Positions 55,962 to 63,880 of a stretch of 64,000 nucleotides of DNA are shown piece after piece. Origin of the DNA: Arthrobacter sp. (lineage in GTDB: Bacteria > Actinomycetota > Actinomycetes > Actinomycetales > Micrococcaceae). Position numbers and translations under genes: made by a program. The DNA is taken from NCBI GenBank assembly GCA_023264815.1, contig JAHFUZ010000002.1, positions 247,748 to 311,747 of the forward strand. The letters run 5' to 3'. The notes beneath the pieces were generated by a model. That model was not told the origin of the DNA. It searched no databases and was given only the letters and a program-made list of their open reading frames with translations. Positions within the stretch are counted from its first letter, which is position 1; each line of letters begins with the position of its first letter.

Positions 55962-56887
55962 GCTGAAACTGTTCCTTCCACGGCGTCTTCCGCCTGTGCG
56001 TCGCTTAGTCGTGAAATGGCTTGCCTGACCACGGCGAGGTCCTGGTCACCAAGGCCCTGCCGCTTGAGCTCTGCGTACAGGTCGACTCCGGCTGTGGCCA
56101 TCGGCACGGCCGCTCCGGCGGAACTGGCGGACTCCAGCACAAAGGACAGGTCCTTATGCATGAATTTGGCTGGACCGGTGGGTGTGTAGTCCTTCCGCAC
56201 GAGGCGCGGCCCGACGTTCTCCAGCACCCGGCTGCCCGCCAGCCCACCGGCCAGAACTTCAAACAGTGCGGCCGGATCCATGCCGGAACGTTCGGCGAGT
56301 TCGGCCGCCTCGGCGAGCGCCGCCGTCGTGGTTCCTACGATGAGCTGGTTGCAGGCCTTGGCCAGCGATCCGGTGCCCAGGGGCCCCATGTGCCGGACGG
56401 TGGTTCCCATCGCCGCGAAGAATGGCCCGAGCCGCCGGAAGTCCTTGGCAGGTCCGCCGGCCATGATGGCCAGAGTGCCATCCGCGGCCCCTTGGGCTCC
56501 CCCGCTCACCGGGGCATCAACCACCACTGCGCGCCCGCTGCTGGCCTCATCCACGCGGCGGCCGAAATCCTGGACCCTGGCGGGCGAAACTGAACTCATG
56601 ACCACCACAGCCGTGCCGGCTGCTGGCGGTGAGTCCGCCCAGCCCGCCAGCAGCCCCGCCGAGGCCGCCTCGATAAAGGACAGGTCCGGGAGCATAAAGG
56701 CGATGACCGGGAGGTCACGGAGCGCCGCAACATCCGGCGCCGGCCGGCCACCTTTCTCCGACAGCTCCCGCAAGGCTCCGGCGGAGCGGTTCCAGGCTGT
56801 GACATCCCACCCTGCCCGCAGGAGATTCTTGGCCATCGGCAGGCCCATCAGTCCCAAGCCAACAAAGCCCGCTCTTTTGTCTTCCAT
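55958..56887 (-). CDS. NAD(P)-dependent beta-hydroxyacid dehydrogenase (HIBADH family)
   Basis: A 309-residue protein with the Rossmann start GFVGLGLMGLPMAKNLLRAG, the substrate motif DAPVSGGAQGAADGTLAIMAGG and the catalytic Lys in GTGSLAKACNQLIVG. Related enzymes oxidise 3-hydroxyisobutyrate, tartronate semialdehyde or L-threonate; the exact substrate is not known. ATG at 56887; a TTG three bases earlier is possible. It opens the leftward operon with the SDR and idonate enzyme and is divergent from the D-2-hydroxyacid dehydrogenase. Confidence 0.88.
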   Translation of the reverse strand: MEDKRAGFVGLGLMGLPMAKNLLRAGWDVTAWNRSAGALRELSEKGGRPAPDVAALRDLPVIAFMLPDLSFIEAASAGLLAGWADSPPAAGTAVVVMSSVSPARVQDFGRRVDEASSGRAVVVDAPVSGGAQGAADGTLAIMAGGPAKDFRRLGPFFAAMGTTVRHMGPLGTGSLAKACNQLIVGTTTAALAEAAELAERSGMDPAALFEVLAGGLAGSRVLENVGPRLVRKDYTPTGPAKFMHKDLSFVLESASSAGAAVPMATAGVDLYAELKRQGLGDQDLAVVRQAISRLSDAQAEDAVEGTVSA

Positions 56888-56950
56888 CAATACGCCTCGA
56901 CTCGCATCGTCGTGTGGTTAATGTAGGGAAATCTGTCCAATATCCTAGCC

Positions 56951-56966
56951 TCTATTCAGTATGATG
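56951..56966. promoter_or_regulatory. Candidate IclR-type operator
   Basis: TCTATTCAGTATGATG contains TTCAGTAT, whose reverse complement occurs upstream of the transporter gene (59622-59629). It overlaps the start codon of the D-2-hydroxyacid dehydrogenase and faces the leftward operon. Shared-motif inference only. Confidence 0.4.
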
Positions 56967-58025
56967 AACACCATGACGACTCCACTCACCGTCGCGATCG
57001 CCGTTCCGCTCGAAGCAGAGCTCGTGGACAGCATCCGCGCTGTAGACCCAGCAGTGACCGTTCTCTACGAGCCGGACCTGCTTCCACCCGAGCGTTACCC
57101 GGCAGACCACGCGGGGGATCCGGACTTCAAACGGACTCCCGCGCAGGAGGAACGGTACTGGGACATGCTCCGCAAGGCGCAGGTTTTGTACGGCCTGCCG
57201 AACGAGAGCCCGGCCGGCCTGGCACGGATCGCGCGTGAGAACCCCCATCTCCAGTGGGTGCACGCCATGGCGGCCGGCGCCGGCGGTGCGGTCAAGGCGT
57301 CCGGCCTGGACCAGGAGACCCTCAGCAAGTTCAAGGTGACCACTTCGGCCGGCGTTCATGCCCTGCCGCTTGCCGAGTTCGCAGCATTCGGAATCCTCAA
57401 CGGCTTCAAGCGCAGCGCCGAGCTCGCCCAGGACCAGGCCGCCAAAGTCTGGCCGGAACTCCGCACACCCACCAAGCTGGTCAGCGGCTCCACCCTCGTG
57501 GTCACCGGCCTCGGTGAGATCGGCCTGGAGACGGCAAGGATCGCACGCGCCCTGGGCATGAAGGTCAGCGGCACGAAGCGCGCGGTTGAACCCCTCGAGG
57601 GAATCGACGAGGTGGCGGATAACAGCGGCCTCGCCGGGCTGCTGGCCACTGCCGACGCTGTGGTAAATACCCTGCCGGGCACACCGTTCACCGAGAGGCT
57701 GTTCAACCGGGACGTCTTTGCCGCCATGAAGCCGGGCACAGTCTTTGTGAACGTGGGCCGCGGCACCGTGGTGGACGAGGACGCCCTCCTGGAGGCCCTC
57801 AACAACGGTCAGGTGTCCTACGCCTGCCTTGATGTCTTCGCCGTGGAGCCACTCCCCCAGGACAGCCCGCTCTGGGAGCACCCCAAGGTCCTGGTGTCAC
57901 CCCACACGTCGGCACTCAGTGCGGCAGAGAACCGTCTCATTGCCGAACGGTTCGCCGGCAACCTCCGCATCTTCCTCGACGGCGGCGACCTGCCCCACCT
58001 GGTGGACACGGTCCACTTCTACTGA
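56961..58025 (+). CDS. D-2-hydroxyacid dehydrogenase
   Basis: A 354-residue NAD(P)-dependent enzyme. Cofactor loop TGLGEIGLETARIARALGM; catalytic Arg in VNVGRGTVVDED; Glu in FAVEPLP; His in VLVSPHTSA. The N-terminal domain is longer than in typical glyoxylate reductases. The substrate is an alpha-keto or 2-hydroxy acid. No clear Shine-Dalgarno site precedes the ATG at 56961 (an ATG at 56973 is also in frame). It faces the transporter and IclR genes across a pair of terminators. Confidence 0.88.
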   Translation: MMNTMTTPLTVAIAVPLEAELVDSIRAVDPAVTVLYEPDLLPPERYPADHAGDPDFKRTPAQEERYWDMLRKAQVLYGLPNESPAGLARIARENPHLQWVHAMAAGAGGAVKASGLDQETLSKFKVTTSAGVHALPLAEFAAFGILNGFKRSAELAQDQAAKVWPELRTPTKLVSGSTLVVTGLGEIGLETARIARALGMKVSGTKRAVEPLEGIDEVADNSGLAGLLATADAVVNTLPGTPFTERLFNRDVFAAMKPGTVFVNVGRGTVVDEDALLEALNNGQVSYACLDVFAVEPLPQDSPLWEHPKVLVSPHTSALSAAENRLIAERFAGNLRIFLDGGDLPHLVDTVHFY

Positions 58026-58044
58026 CCGGCGCCGTTGGCGTCTC

Positions 58045-58090
58045 AGAGCCCCTGCCGGACTCCTGGCTTCAGGAATCCGGCAGGGGCTCT
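58045..58090 (+). terminator. Terminator after the D-2-hydroxyacid dehydrogenase
   Basis: Fifteen-base perfect arms (58045-58059 and 58076-58090) lie 20 bases after the stop codon. Confidence 0.78.
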
Positions 58091-58141
58091 CCGCTTTGCG
58101 CGCATGTCACGCGGCCGGGCACGACGGGTCCACAGCCGAAA

Positions 58142-58170
58142 GGCGGCCTCCCCGCCGTGGGGAGGCCGCC
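58142..58170. terminator. Terminator between convergent genes
   Basis: Twelve-base perfect arms (58142-58153 and 58159-58170) followed by ATTTTG on the plus strand. It lies just beyond the end of the transporter gene on the minus strand, so it can serve both. Confidence 0.78.
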
Positions 58171-58196
58171 ATTTTGCCTGCGGAGCGGGCGTCAGC

Positions 58197-59546
58197 CTAG
58201 CTGGCGTCCTCTACCAGAACCAGGTCACGGCCGTTGGTCTCCGGAGTGAAGAACGTTGTGCCAAAGGAAATCAGCGCCAGGACCAGCGAGTAGAGCGCGG
58301 GAACCAGCCAGGAGTGGCCGGTGGCGGCCAGGAGGGCCACACCGATCATCGGGGCAAAGCCGCCGGCGAGGACCGCGGAGAGTTCGCGGCTCAGGGCCAC
58401 GCCGGTGAAGCGGTGCTGGGCGCCGAAGAGTTCCGGCAACAGGGCGCACTGCGGGCCGAGCATGGACTGCACGCCGAGGGAGATGCCCACCACCATGACC
58501 ACCCAGACCAGAGTGACGTTGCCCAGGGTGACCAGGTAGAAGGCCGGCAGGGCGATCACTGCCTGGAAGAGGGCGCCGTAGCGGTACACCGGGACGCGGC
58601 CGAAACGGTCTGAAAGGGCGCCGAACGTGACCACCATAACTGCTGCAAAGCCGGCGGCGATCAGGAGGCCGGTGGGGCCGATGAACTTGTCGCCGGCAAA
58701 GATCCCTGCGGGCATACTGATGAACGACACCAGCAGGGCCGAGTAGATGGACGAGTTTCCGTTCTCGCCCATGCGCAGGCCGATGCCGATCAGCACGTTC
58801 TTTTTCGAGTGCTTCCAGATCTGGCCTACCGGGTTCTTCACCACGGCCTTGTGCTTTTCGAGTTCCTGGAAGACCGGCGTTTCCTTGAGCCGGAGCCGGA
58901 TGAACACGGCGATCACGATAAGGATGACGCTGGCCAGGAACGGCACCCGCCACAGCCATCCCTGCAGGACCTCCTTATCGGCAAGAGCCATCAGGGCGAA
59001 GGTTCCCGCGCCCAGGAGCGTCCCCAGCTGGATGCCCACGAACGGCAGGGAAGCAAAGAATCCACGACGGCGGCGCGGGGCCACTTCCGAAATCAGCGTG
59101 GTGGCGCCGGCCTGCTCGGCACCGGCGCCGAGGCCCTGGAGAATACGCAGGGCCACCAGGAGCACCGCACCGAGCATTCCGGCCTGTTCAAACGTGGGCA
59201 GGAGTCCGATGGCGAAGCTGGCCAGGCCCATCAGGCCAATGGTGAGGATCAGGACCATCTTGCGGCCGAACCGGTCACCGATGTAGCCGAACACCACGCC
59301 GCCGAACGGCCGGGCGGCAAAGCCCACACCGTAGGTGGCGAAGGAGGCGATCACGGCGCCGCTTTCCCCCAGGGGCGAGAAGAACAGCGGGCCAAAGATG
59401 AGGGCCGAAGCGAGGCCGTAGATATAGAAGTCGTAGTACTCCAGGGCGGAGCCCACTGAGCTGGCAAGAGTTGCCCTTCGAAGCTGCTCCGGATCGACGG
59501 TGGCGCCGTCCACGTCAGCCTGCGGTGAATTAGTACGAGTTGTCAC
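58197..59546 (-). CDS. MFS transporter, metabolite:H+ symporter (MHS) type
   Basis: A 449-residue membrane protein with 12 helices. It has the MHS signature start ASSVGSALEYYDFYIYG and the loop GYIGDRFGRKMVL between helices 2 and 3 (repeated as GALSDRFGRVPVY in the second half). The family imports carboxylates and osmolytes such as shikimate, alpha-ketoglutarate or proline. Context suggests a hydroxy- or sugar acid. GGAG precedes the GTG at 59546. It is transcribed with the IclR gene upstream on the same strand. Confidence 0.9.
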   Translation of the reverse strand: MTTRTNSPQADVDGATVDPEQLRRATLASSVGSALEYYDFYIYGLASALIFGPLFFSPLGESGAVIASFATYGVGFAARPFGGVVFGYIGDRFGRKMVLILTIGLMGLASFAIGLLPTFEQAGMLGAVLLVALRILQGLGAGAEQAGATTLISEVAPRRRRGFFASLPFVGIQLGTLLGAGTFALMALADKEVLQGWLWRVPFLASVILIVIAVFIRLRLKETPVFQELEKHKAVVKNPVGQIWKHSKKNVLIGIGLRMGENGNSSIYSALLVSFISMPAGIFAGDKFIGPTGLLIAAGFAAVMVVTFGALSDRFGRVPVYRYGALFQAVIALPAFYLVTLGNVTLVWVVMVVGISLGVQSMLGPQCALLPELFGAQHRFTGVALSRELSAVLAGGFAPMIGVALLAATGHSWLVPALYSLVLALISFGTTFFTPETNGRDLVLVEDAS

Positions 59547-59620
59547 AAGAACTCCCTCAAAAACACTCCAGGCCCCCGTTGGCCTGGTGGGATAGCGACG
59601 ACACCTGTTGTGCGGATCAC

Positions 59621-59657
59621 TATACTGAACAGAGTACAGTAAGTTGAACAACGTACA
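59621..59657. promoter_or_regulatory. Candidate IclR operator upstream of the transporter
   Basis: TATACTGAAC, GTACAGT and GTTGAACAACGTAC lie in a 37-base cluster of repeated TGAAC/GTAC elements. ATACTGAA matches the reverse complement of the TTCAGTAT near 56955, and TGAACAGTAAC recurs at 60580 upstream of iclR. This pattern suggests one regulator for three promoters. Confidence 0.55.
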
Positions 59658-59725
59658 AGGGGCTGGCCGAGAATATTGCGTCCCGCGTCGGCCGGGCCGG
59701 AAGACGGCCCCGCTCCCGCCGGGGT

Positions 59726-60523
59726 CTAACCCATGGGGTTGCCCAGAGACCGGGCCAGTTCATTGAGCTCCTTGACCATCCGGGATCCCTGCTCCTCGGA
59801 GTACGTCGCCTTCAGGGCGGTGACCGATAGGCCCAGGCTTGGCCCGTGCGCCCCCCGCGTGGGCACGGCGACAGCAAGGCACACAACACCAGTGGTGGAT
59901 TCTTCGTCCTCGAACGCGTAGCCCTGTTCCCGGATCGTCCGCAGCTGGGCCTTTAGCTCAGCACCGGTGCGCAGCGACTTGGGGGTGAGCACAGGCAGCT
60001 GGTCAGTGTCGGAAAACATCTCATCGATGTCATGGTCGTGCAGACGCGCGATCAGCGCCTTACCCACAGCGCACAACGACACCGGCATTTTGTCACCGAT
60101 ATTGGACGTCAGCCGGACTGCGGGGTGGCCTTCATACCGGGCCAGGTAGATCACATTTGTCCCGTCGAGCATGGCGATGCGGACAGTCTCGCCCGATAGG
60201 GTGGGCGCCTGCTCACAGAACCGGTAGAACTCCTGCACTTCATCGAGCCGGCTCAGGTAGGCCGCACCGAGCTCCACGAGTTTACGGCCGAGGGTGAACT
60301 CAGCCCCCTGGCGGCTGATGAGCCGCGATTCCTCCAGCGCCAGCAACAGGTTGGATGTTGAGGATTTGGGAATCCCCAGCTCACGGGCAAGGTCACTGAG
60401 CGTCAGCCGGCCCGTGGCGGACGCTGCGAGGGCATCCAGGACGGCGGCCGCACGCGTGACGGCCGGGGCCGGTGACGTGCTCCCCAGGCCATCGGAGGAG
60501 CGGGGGGTGCGGGAATCGGCCAT
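59726..60523 (-). CDS. IclR family transcriptional regulator
   Basis: A 265-residue regulator with an N-terminal winged HTH (TLSDLARELGIPKSSTSNLLLAL) and the IclR effector domain (GETVRIAMLDGTNVIYLARYEG, PVSLCAVGKALIA, GVVCLAVAVPTRG). It likely controls the neighbouring transporter and the hydroxyacid dehydrogenases; the effector is unknown. An ATG start is used. Similar inverted TGAAC elements are upstream of its own gene and the transporter. Confidence 0.92.
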   Translation of the reverse strand: MADSRTPRSSDGLGSTSPAPAVTRAAAVLDALAASATGRLTLSDLARELGIPKSSTSNLLLALEESRLISRQGAEFTLGRKLVELGAAYLSRLDEVQEFYRFCEQAPTLSGETVRIAMLDGTNVIYLARYEGHPAVRLTSNIGDKMPVSLCAVGKALIARLHDHDIDEMFSDTDQLPVLTPKSLRTGAELKAQLRTIREQGYAFEDEESTTGVVCLAVAVPTRGAHGPSLGLSVTALKATYSEEQGSRMVKELNELARSLGNPMG

Positions 60524-60838
60524 GGTTCTCCTTCAATTGTCACGCCGGAGCGTAGTCACGCAGAGGCGTTCATTCCGCTGAACAGTAACCATCATAGTGG
60601 CTGGGCGCTGCGTTGGTGCCGATAAATCCGCCTCCGCGGACCGGCACGCCGGACATGAATGGCGCCATTTGTTTGTTTCCGGCAGTTCACTGTATATTCA
60701 TTTCAGACCCTCCACCGCGGCATCCCCCAATAGTCGCGGTGGAGGGTTTTCCAATGCCCGGGACCATCCGTGCCGCCCTTCGCATCCAGCTTGCCAACCA
60801 CTCGTTCAGGGTCCGCCCCTCGGCAAATTTCGATGGAC
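60524..60838. other. Intergenic region with operator-like and hairpin sequences
   Basis: About 315 bases between the iclR start and the end of the DUF6504-like gene. It holds CTGAACAGTAACC (60578-60590), a candidate IclR site, and a hairpin at 60707-60747. I see no gene. Confidence 0.5.
60707..60751 (+). terminator. Hairpin with T-run
   Basis: Thirteen-base perfect arms (60707-60719 and 60735-60747) end in TTTT on the plus strand. No plus-strand gene precedes it, so it may end an unknown short transcript, or it may be used from the minus strand by the DUF6504-like gene. Confidence 0.6.
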
Positions 60839-61129
60839 TCAGGCGGCATCGGCGGCCGATTCCCGGCGCCGCCATCCGCCGCCCGGGCCGTCACGCTCCA
60901 GGACCATGGTGGTCAGGGCGGACTGCGGATTGCGGCCCAGCCGCACCTGGACCTGCAGTACTTCAACATCCACCCTGCCGAGTCCCCTGGGCATCCGGCG
61001 CCGGTTCTCCCACCAGCTCACCCGCTCGAACCATCTGACTGGTTCGGCACCTACGGCCCATTCCCTGCCATTGCAGACCACCGCCGTCGGGATTCCCTCG
61101 GGGGACGCTTTGACCACCACATATTCCAT
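60839..61129 (-). CDS. DUF6504-like small protein
   Basis: A 96-residue basic protein starting MEYVVVKASPEGIPTAVVCNG with a Trp/Arg-rich middle (VRWFERVSWWENRRRMPRG). This resembles small actinobacterial proteins found next to DNA polymerase or repair genes (DUF6504), but the assignment is from memory. No signal peptide or membrane helix. The ATG at 61129 is chosen; the frame extends 10 codons upstream. Confidence 0.65.
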   Translation of the reverse strand: MEYVVVKASPEGIPTAVVCNGREWAVGAEPVRWFERVSWWENRRRMPRGLGRVDVEVLQVQVRLGRNPQSALTTMVLERDGPGGGWRRRESAADAA

Positions 61130-61183
61130 GGCGGGAACTCTACGGAGCGGCACCGACAATGTTGCTACTGCCGTAGGCGGCTG

Positions 61184-61376
61184 TCAGCCCTTGGGACAGG
61201 CGCGAGCGTGCATCCGCCCGCCCTGCCGGCCAAATAGGCTGATGAACTCGACCGGCCTGCCATCAGCGCTGGCGAACCAGTGCGGCGTGCGGGTGTCGAA
61301 TTCTGCCGCTTCGCCCGGCCGAAGCTCGAAGTCCTTCGCACCTGCCGCGTCAGCGGAAACAGAGTAGCCAGGGCAA
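61184..61376 (-). pseudogene. XRE-cupin regulator, C-terminal fragment
   Basis: The minus strand reads PGYSVSADAAGAKDFELRPGEAA-type sequence through FDTRTPHWFASADGRP and EFISLFGRQGG to a stop at 61184. This matches the C-terminal cupin domain of HTH-cupin transcriptional regulators. The HTH and the first cupin strands are absent; instead a terminator and tRNA-Val lie upstream. The start of the fragment coincides with the T-run of the tRNA terminator. Confidence 0.7.
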
Positions 61377-61377
61377 G

Positions 61378-61422
61378 AAAAAACCCCGCTGTTCCTGGCC
61401 GAAGCAGCCGGGTACAGCGGGG
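61378..61422 (-). terminator. tRNA-Val terminator
   Basis: CCCCGCTGT pairs with ACAGCGGGG (61384-61392 and 61414-61422) and is followed on the minus strand by TTTTTT. Confidence 0.88.
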
Positions 61423-61430
61423 TGCAATAG

Positions 61431-61503
61431 TGGGTCCTACCGGGATCGAACCGATGACATCCACGGTGTAAACGTGGCGCTCTACCAGCTGAGCTAAAGA
61501 CCC
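61431..61503 (-). tRNA. tRNA-Val (TAC)
   Basis: Minus strand: acceptor GGGTCTT/AGGACCC, D-arm TAGCTCAGCTGGTAGAGC, anticodon loop TTTACAC, T-arm ATCGGTTCGATCCCGGT. Complete; CCA is not encoded. Confidence 0.95.
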
Positions 61504-61612
61504 AAAGAGCCGGTTTCCGCAGTTCAGCGCGTCAACCAACGAACATAAACTCTACCTGATGTGCCGGACGAAAAGCCAATTCGCGCCGGGCGGCGGCGGG
61601 GCCCGGGACGGT

Positions 61613-62539
61613 TCAGAGATCCGGAAGCTGCTCCGCAAGCCATGCCAGCGACTCGCTCACGCCAACATGGAGCTTGATGGTGGCATGGGGATCTCCCCGT
61701 GTGTCGCCCCGGTTGATGATGACCACCGGTTTGCCCAGCTTGGCCGCGTGACGGACAAACCTGAGCCCGCTCATCACTGTCAGCGAGGAACCTGCCACGA
61801 GCAGGGCTCCGGCCCGGTCAACCATGGCGTAGGCGGCATCAACACGGTCCTTGGGTACGTTTTCGCCAAAATAGACGAAGTCCGGCTTGAGTGTTCCCCC
61901 GCAGGCCGGGCAGGCTGCCACCACGAAGGCGCTGATCAGTGCGGCATCGTCAACGGTCGCGTCGGCGTCGGGGGCAATTTCCACCAGGCCGGATTTGGTG
62001 GCCTGGTCCAGGAATCCCGGGTTCAGTTCAGTCAGCACCCCGGCCAGGAGACTTCGGGTATACGTCCGCCTGCAGTCGAGGCAGATGACCTGGTCATAAC
62101 GGCCGTGCAGGTCTATGACGTTGACACTGCCGGCGTCCTCATGCAGCCGGTCGACGTTCTGGGTAATGAGGCCTGTCAGCAGGCCCCGCCGCTCGAGGTC
62201 TGCCACCGCCCGATGTCCCTGGTTGGGGTCGGCATGACGCAAATGCGACCAGCCGATATGGTTCCGCGCCCAATAGCGCTGGCGATTCGCGGGATCGCCC
62301 ACAAACTCCTGATAGGTCATCGGCGAACGGGGCACCGCGTCCGGACCGCGGTAGTCCGGGACTCCGGAGTCCGTACTCAATCCCGCACCCGTCAGCACCG
62401 CAAGACGTTTGCCGGCCAGCAGCGCCCGGGCACTTTCCATGCTCGGCAGGTGCTCAGCCGGCAAACCGGACGGGGCCGCAGGAGGGAAGCTGGCGAAGCC
62501 TGTCAGGCCCACGCCAACTCCACGCTGCTGCCGCTCCAT
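61613..62539 (-). CDS. NAD-dependent protein deacetylase (sirtuin)
   Basis: A 308-residue sirtuin with the NAD-binding GAGLSTDSGVPDYRG, TQNVDRLHEDAG and the catalytic His in DLHGRYDQVICLDC. Zinc cysteines are in CLDCRR and CPACGG; substrate-side PDFVYFGENVP is present. The spacing between the two CxxC pairs is long (about 60 residues). It removes acyl groups from protein lysines. Lies six bases after ahpE on the same strand. Confidence 0.93.
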   Translation of the reverse strand: MERQQRGVGVGLTGFASFPPAAPSGLPAEHLPSMESARALLAGKRLAVLTGAGLSTDSGVPDYRGPDAVPRSPMTYQEFVGDPANRQRYWARNHIGWSHLRHADPNQGHRAVADLERRGLLTGLITQNVDRLHEDAGSVNVIDLHGRYDQVICLDCRRTYTRSLLAGVLTELNPGFLDQATKSGLVEIAPDADATVDDAALISAFVVAACPACGGTLKPDFVYFGENVPKDRVDAAYAMVDRAGALLVAGSSLTVMSGLRFVRHAAKLGKPVVIINRGDTRGDPHATIKLHVGVSESLAWLAEQLPDL

Positions 62540-62545
62540 GCGAAC

Positions 62546-63040
62546 TCAGGCCCGTTCCAGGCCCGCCAGGACGTCGCGGTATTCGGCGAGTTCGCGGGCC
62601 TGTCCGCGCGGATTCACCACCACGTAACGGACTTTTCCATCCGCGTCGATGATGAACGTGCCACGCCTGGCCATTCCGCTTTCCGGGTCGAAGACGCCGT
62701 AAGCGCTGGCCACCGCCCCGTGCGGCCAGAAGTCGGCCAGCAGGTCGAAGCCGTAGGCCTCCTTTTCGGCATAGGCACGCAGGCTGAACTTGCTATCAAC
62801 AGACACGGCCAGGACCGTAGCCCGGGCATCCTCGAAGACCGCCAGGTTGTCACGGATTTCGCACAGTTCACCGGTGCAGATGCCGGAAAAGGCAAAGGGG
62901 TAGAACACCAGGACCACATTCTGGCCGCGGAAGGCAGACAGCCTGACAGGTTCCCCGAACTGATTCACCAGCTCAAAATCCGGGGCAGCCTCCCCCACTG
63001 CCGGTACCGGAGGAGCGGCAAGGGACGTAGCAGCCGTCAC
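62546..63040 (-). CDS. ahpE: Peroxiredoxin, AhpE type
   Basis: A 164-residue thiol peroxidase. The peroxidatic Cys is in FAFSGICTGELCEIRDN, with a second Cys four residues later that could resolve it; mycobacterial AhpE lacks that one. The Arg of the active site is in RRGTFIIDADG. The GTG start overlaps the stop of the DUF3052 gene by four bases (GTGA), so they are translated together. Mycobacteria have the same order (Rv2238c-Rv2239c). Confidence 0.92.
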   Translation of the reverse strand: MTAATSLAAPPVPAVGEAAPDFELVNQFGEPVRLSAFRGQNVVLVFYPFAFSGICTGELCEIRDNLAVFEDARATVLAVSVDSKFSLRAYAEKEAYGFDLLADFWPHGAVASAYGVFDPESGMARRGTFIIDADGKVRYVVVNPRGQARELAEYRDVLAGLERA

Positions 63041-63456
63041 TTGTTCTTCTTGCTGACGAGCCTGGTGGCACTCCAGTCCTTGGAAACGCCGGCCGACGTT
63101 GTCAGGTGCAGCCCAGCTGTGGGGGCAGCCTCCTGGATTTCCGCGGGGGAAACGTAGCCCTGGCGCCCGGACTTCGGGGTCAGGATCCAGACAACTCCGC
63201 CTTCGCTGAGGGTTGTCAGCGAGTCCATGAGGCTGTCCACCAGGTCACCGTCGCCGTCCCGCCACCAAAAAATGACAGCATCCACGACGTCGTGATCGTC
63301 TTCATCCAGGAGCTCCGACCCGATCAGATCTTCAATATCATCACGCAAGTCGAAATCGACATCATCGTCGTAACCGAACTCCTGAATCAGATCCCCGTTT
63401 TTGAAACCCAATTTTTCCGCCACATTTACCGAAGTGGCGGCGTCGGCCTCGCTCAC
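63037..63456 (-). CDS. DUF3052 family protein
   Basis: A 139-residue acidic protein of the DUF3052 (Rv2239c-like) family. It has KLGFKNGDLIQEFGYDDDVDFDLRDDIED, the FWWRDGDGDLVDSLMDSL segment and a C-terminal SAGVSKDWSATRLV. Cytoplasmic, function unknown. The GTG at 63456 has GGAGG five bases upstream, favouring it over the TTG at 63468. It is first in a pair with ahpE and divergent from aceE. Confidence 0.9.
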   Translation of the reverse strand: MSEADAATSVNVAEKLGFKNGDLIQEFGYDDDVDFDLRDDIEDLIGSELLDEDDHDVVDAVIFWWRDGDGDLVDSLMDSLTTLSEGGVVWILTPKSGRQGYVSPAEIQEAAPTAGLHLTTSAGVSKDWSATRLVSKKNK

Positions 63457-63880
63457 GTGTTCCTCCAATGCCTAATACATGCAATTCGCATAGTGATTTC
63501 CATTACTCCAAGCCAACACCCTTTGGGCCTGCGCTTCAAGCTGACTGCCCCGCGATCCGCCATATTCTGCATCACATCCCGGGCCGCCAACCTGCGTTGC
63601 AGCGGCTTTCGTCACACAACCAGTATGACGGCGAAATACAACCGGAGTGCGACGGACGCGGCTACGCATCGCGCTGGAGTCACAGCTAGAGTGGCTGATG
63701 ACGACTATGCCTGCGGGGCGACCGCCTGGAACCGAATGCAGACATAAGCGTGATAGGACCCTGCCCGGCGCACATGACCGGGCTGTTGTAACCGATACGT
63801 CGCACACGTCGCAGTCATCCCGGACAGTCACCCTGCCCGGCATGGGGGCGTCGATGCATGCGCGCAAAGAGAGGTTGGAC
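63457..63880. other. Divergent promoter region between DUF3052 gene and aceE
   Basis: About 420 bases. I see no convincing gene; open frames on both strands lack family features. The region is expected to hold the promoters of aceE and of the DUF3052-ahpE pair. No clear operator was recognised. Confidence 0.45.

Noticed and set aside
63472..63867. 131-codon minus-strand frame upstream of aceE
   Set aside because: Cys/Arg-rich composition without family features; the region is better read as a divergent promoter interval.
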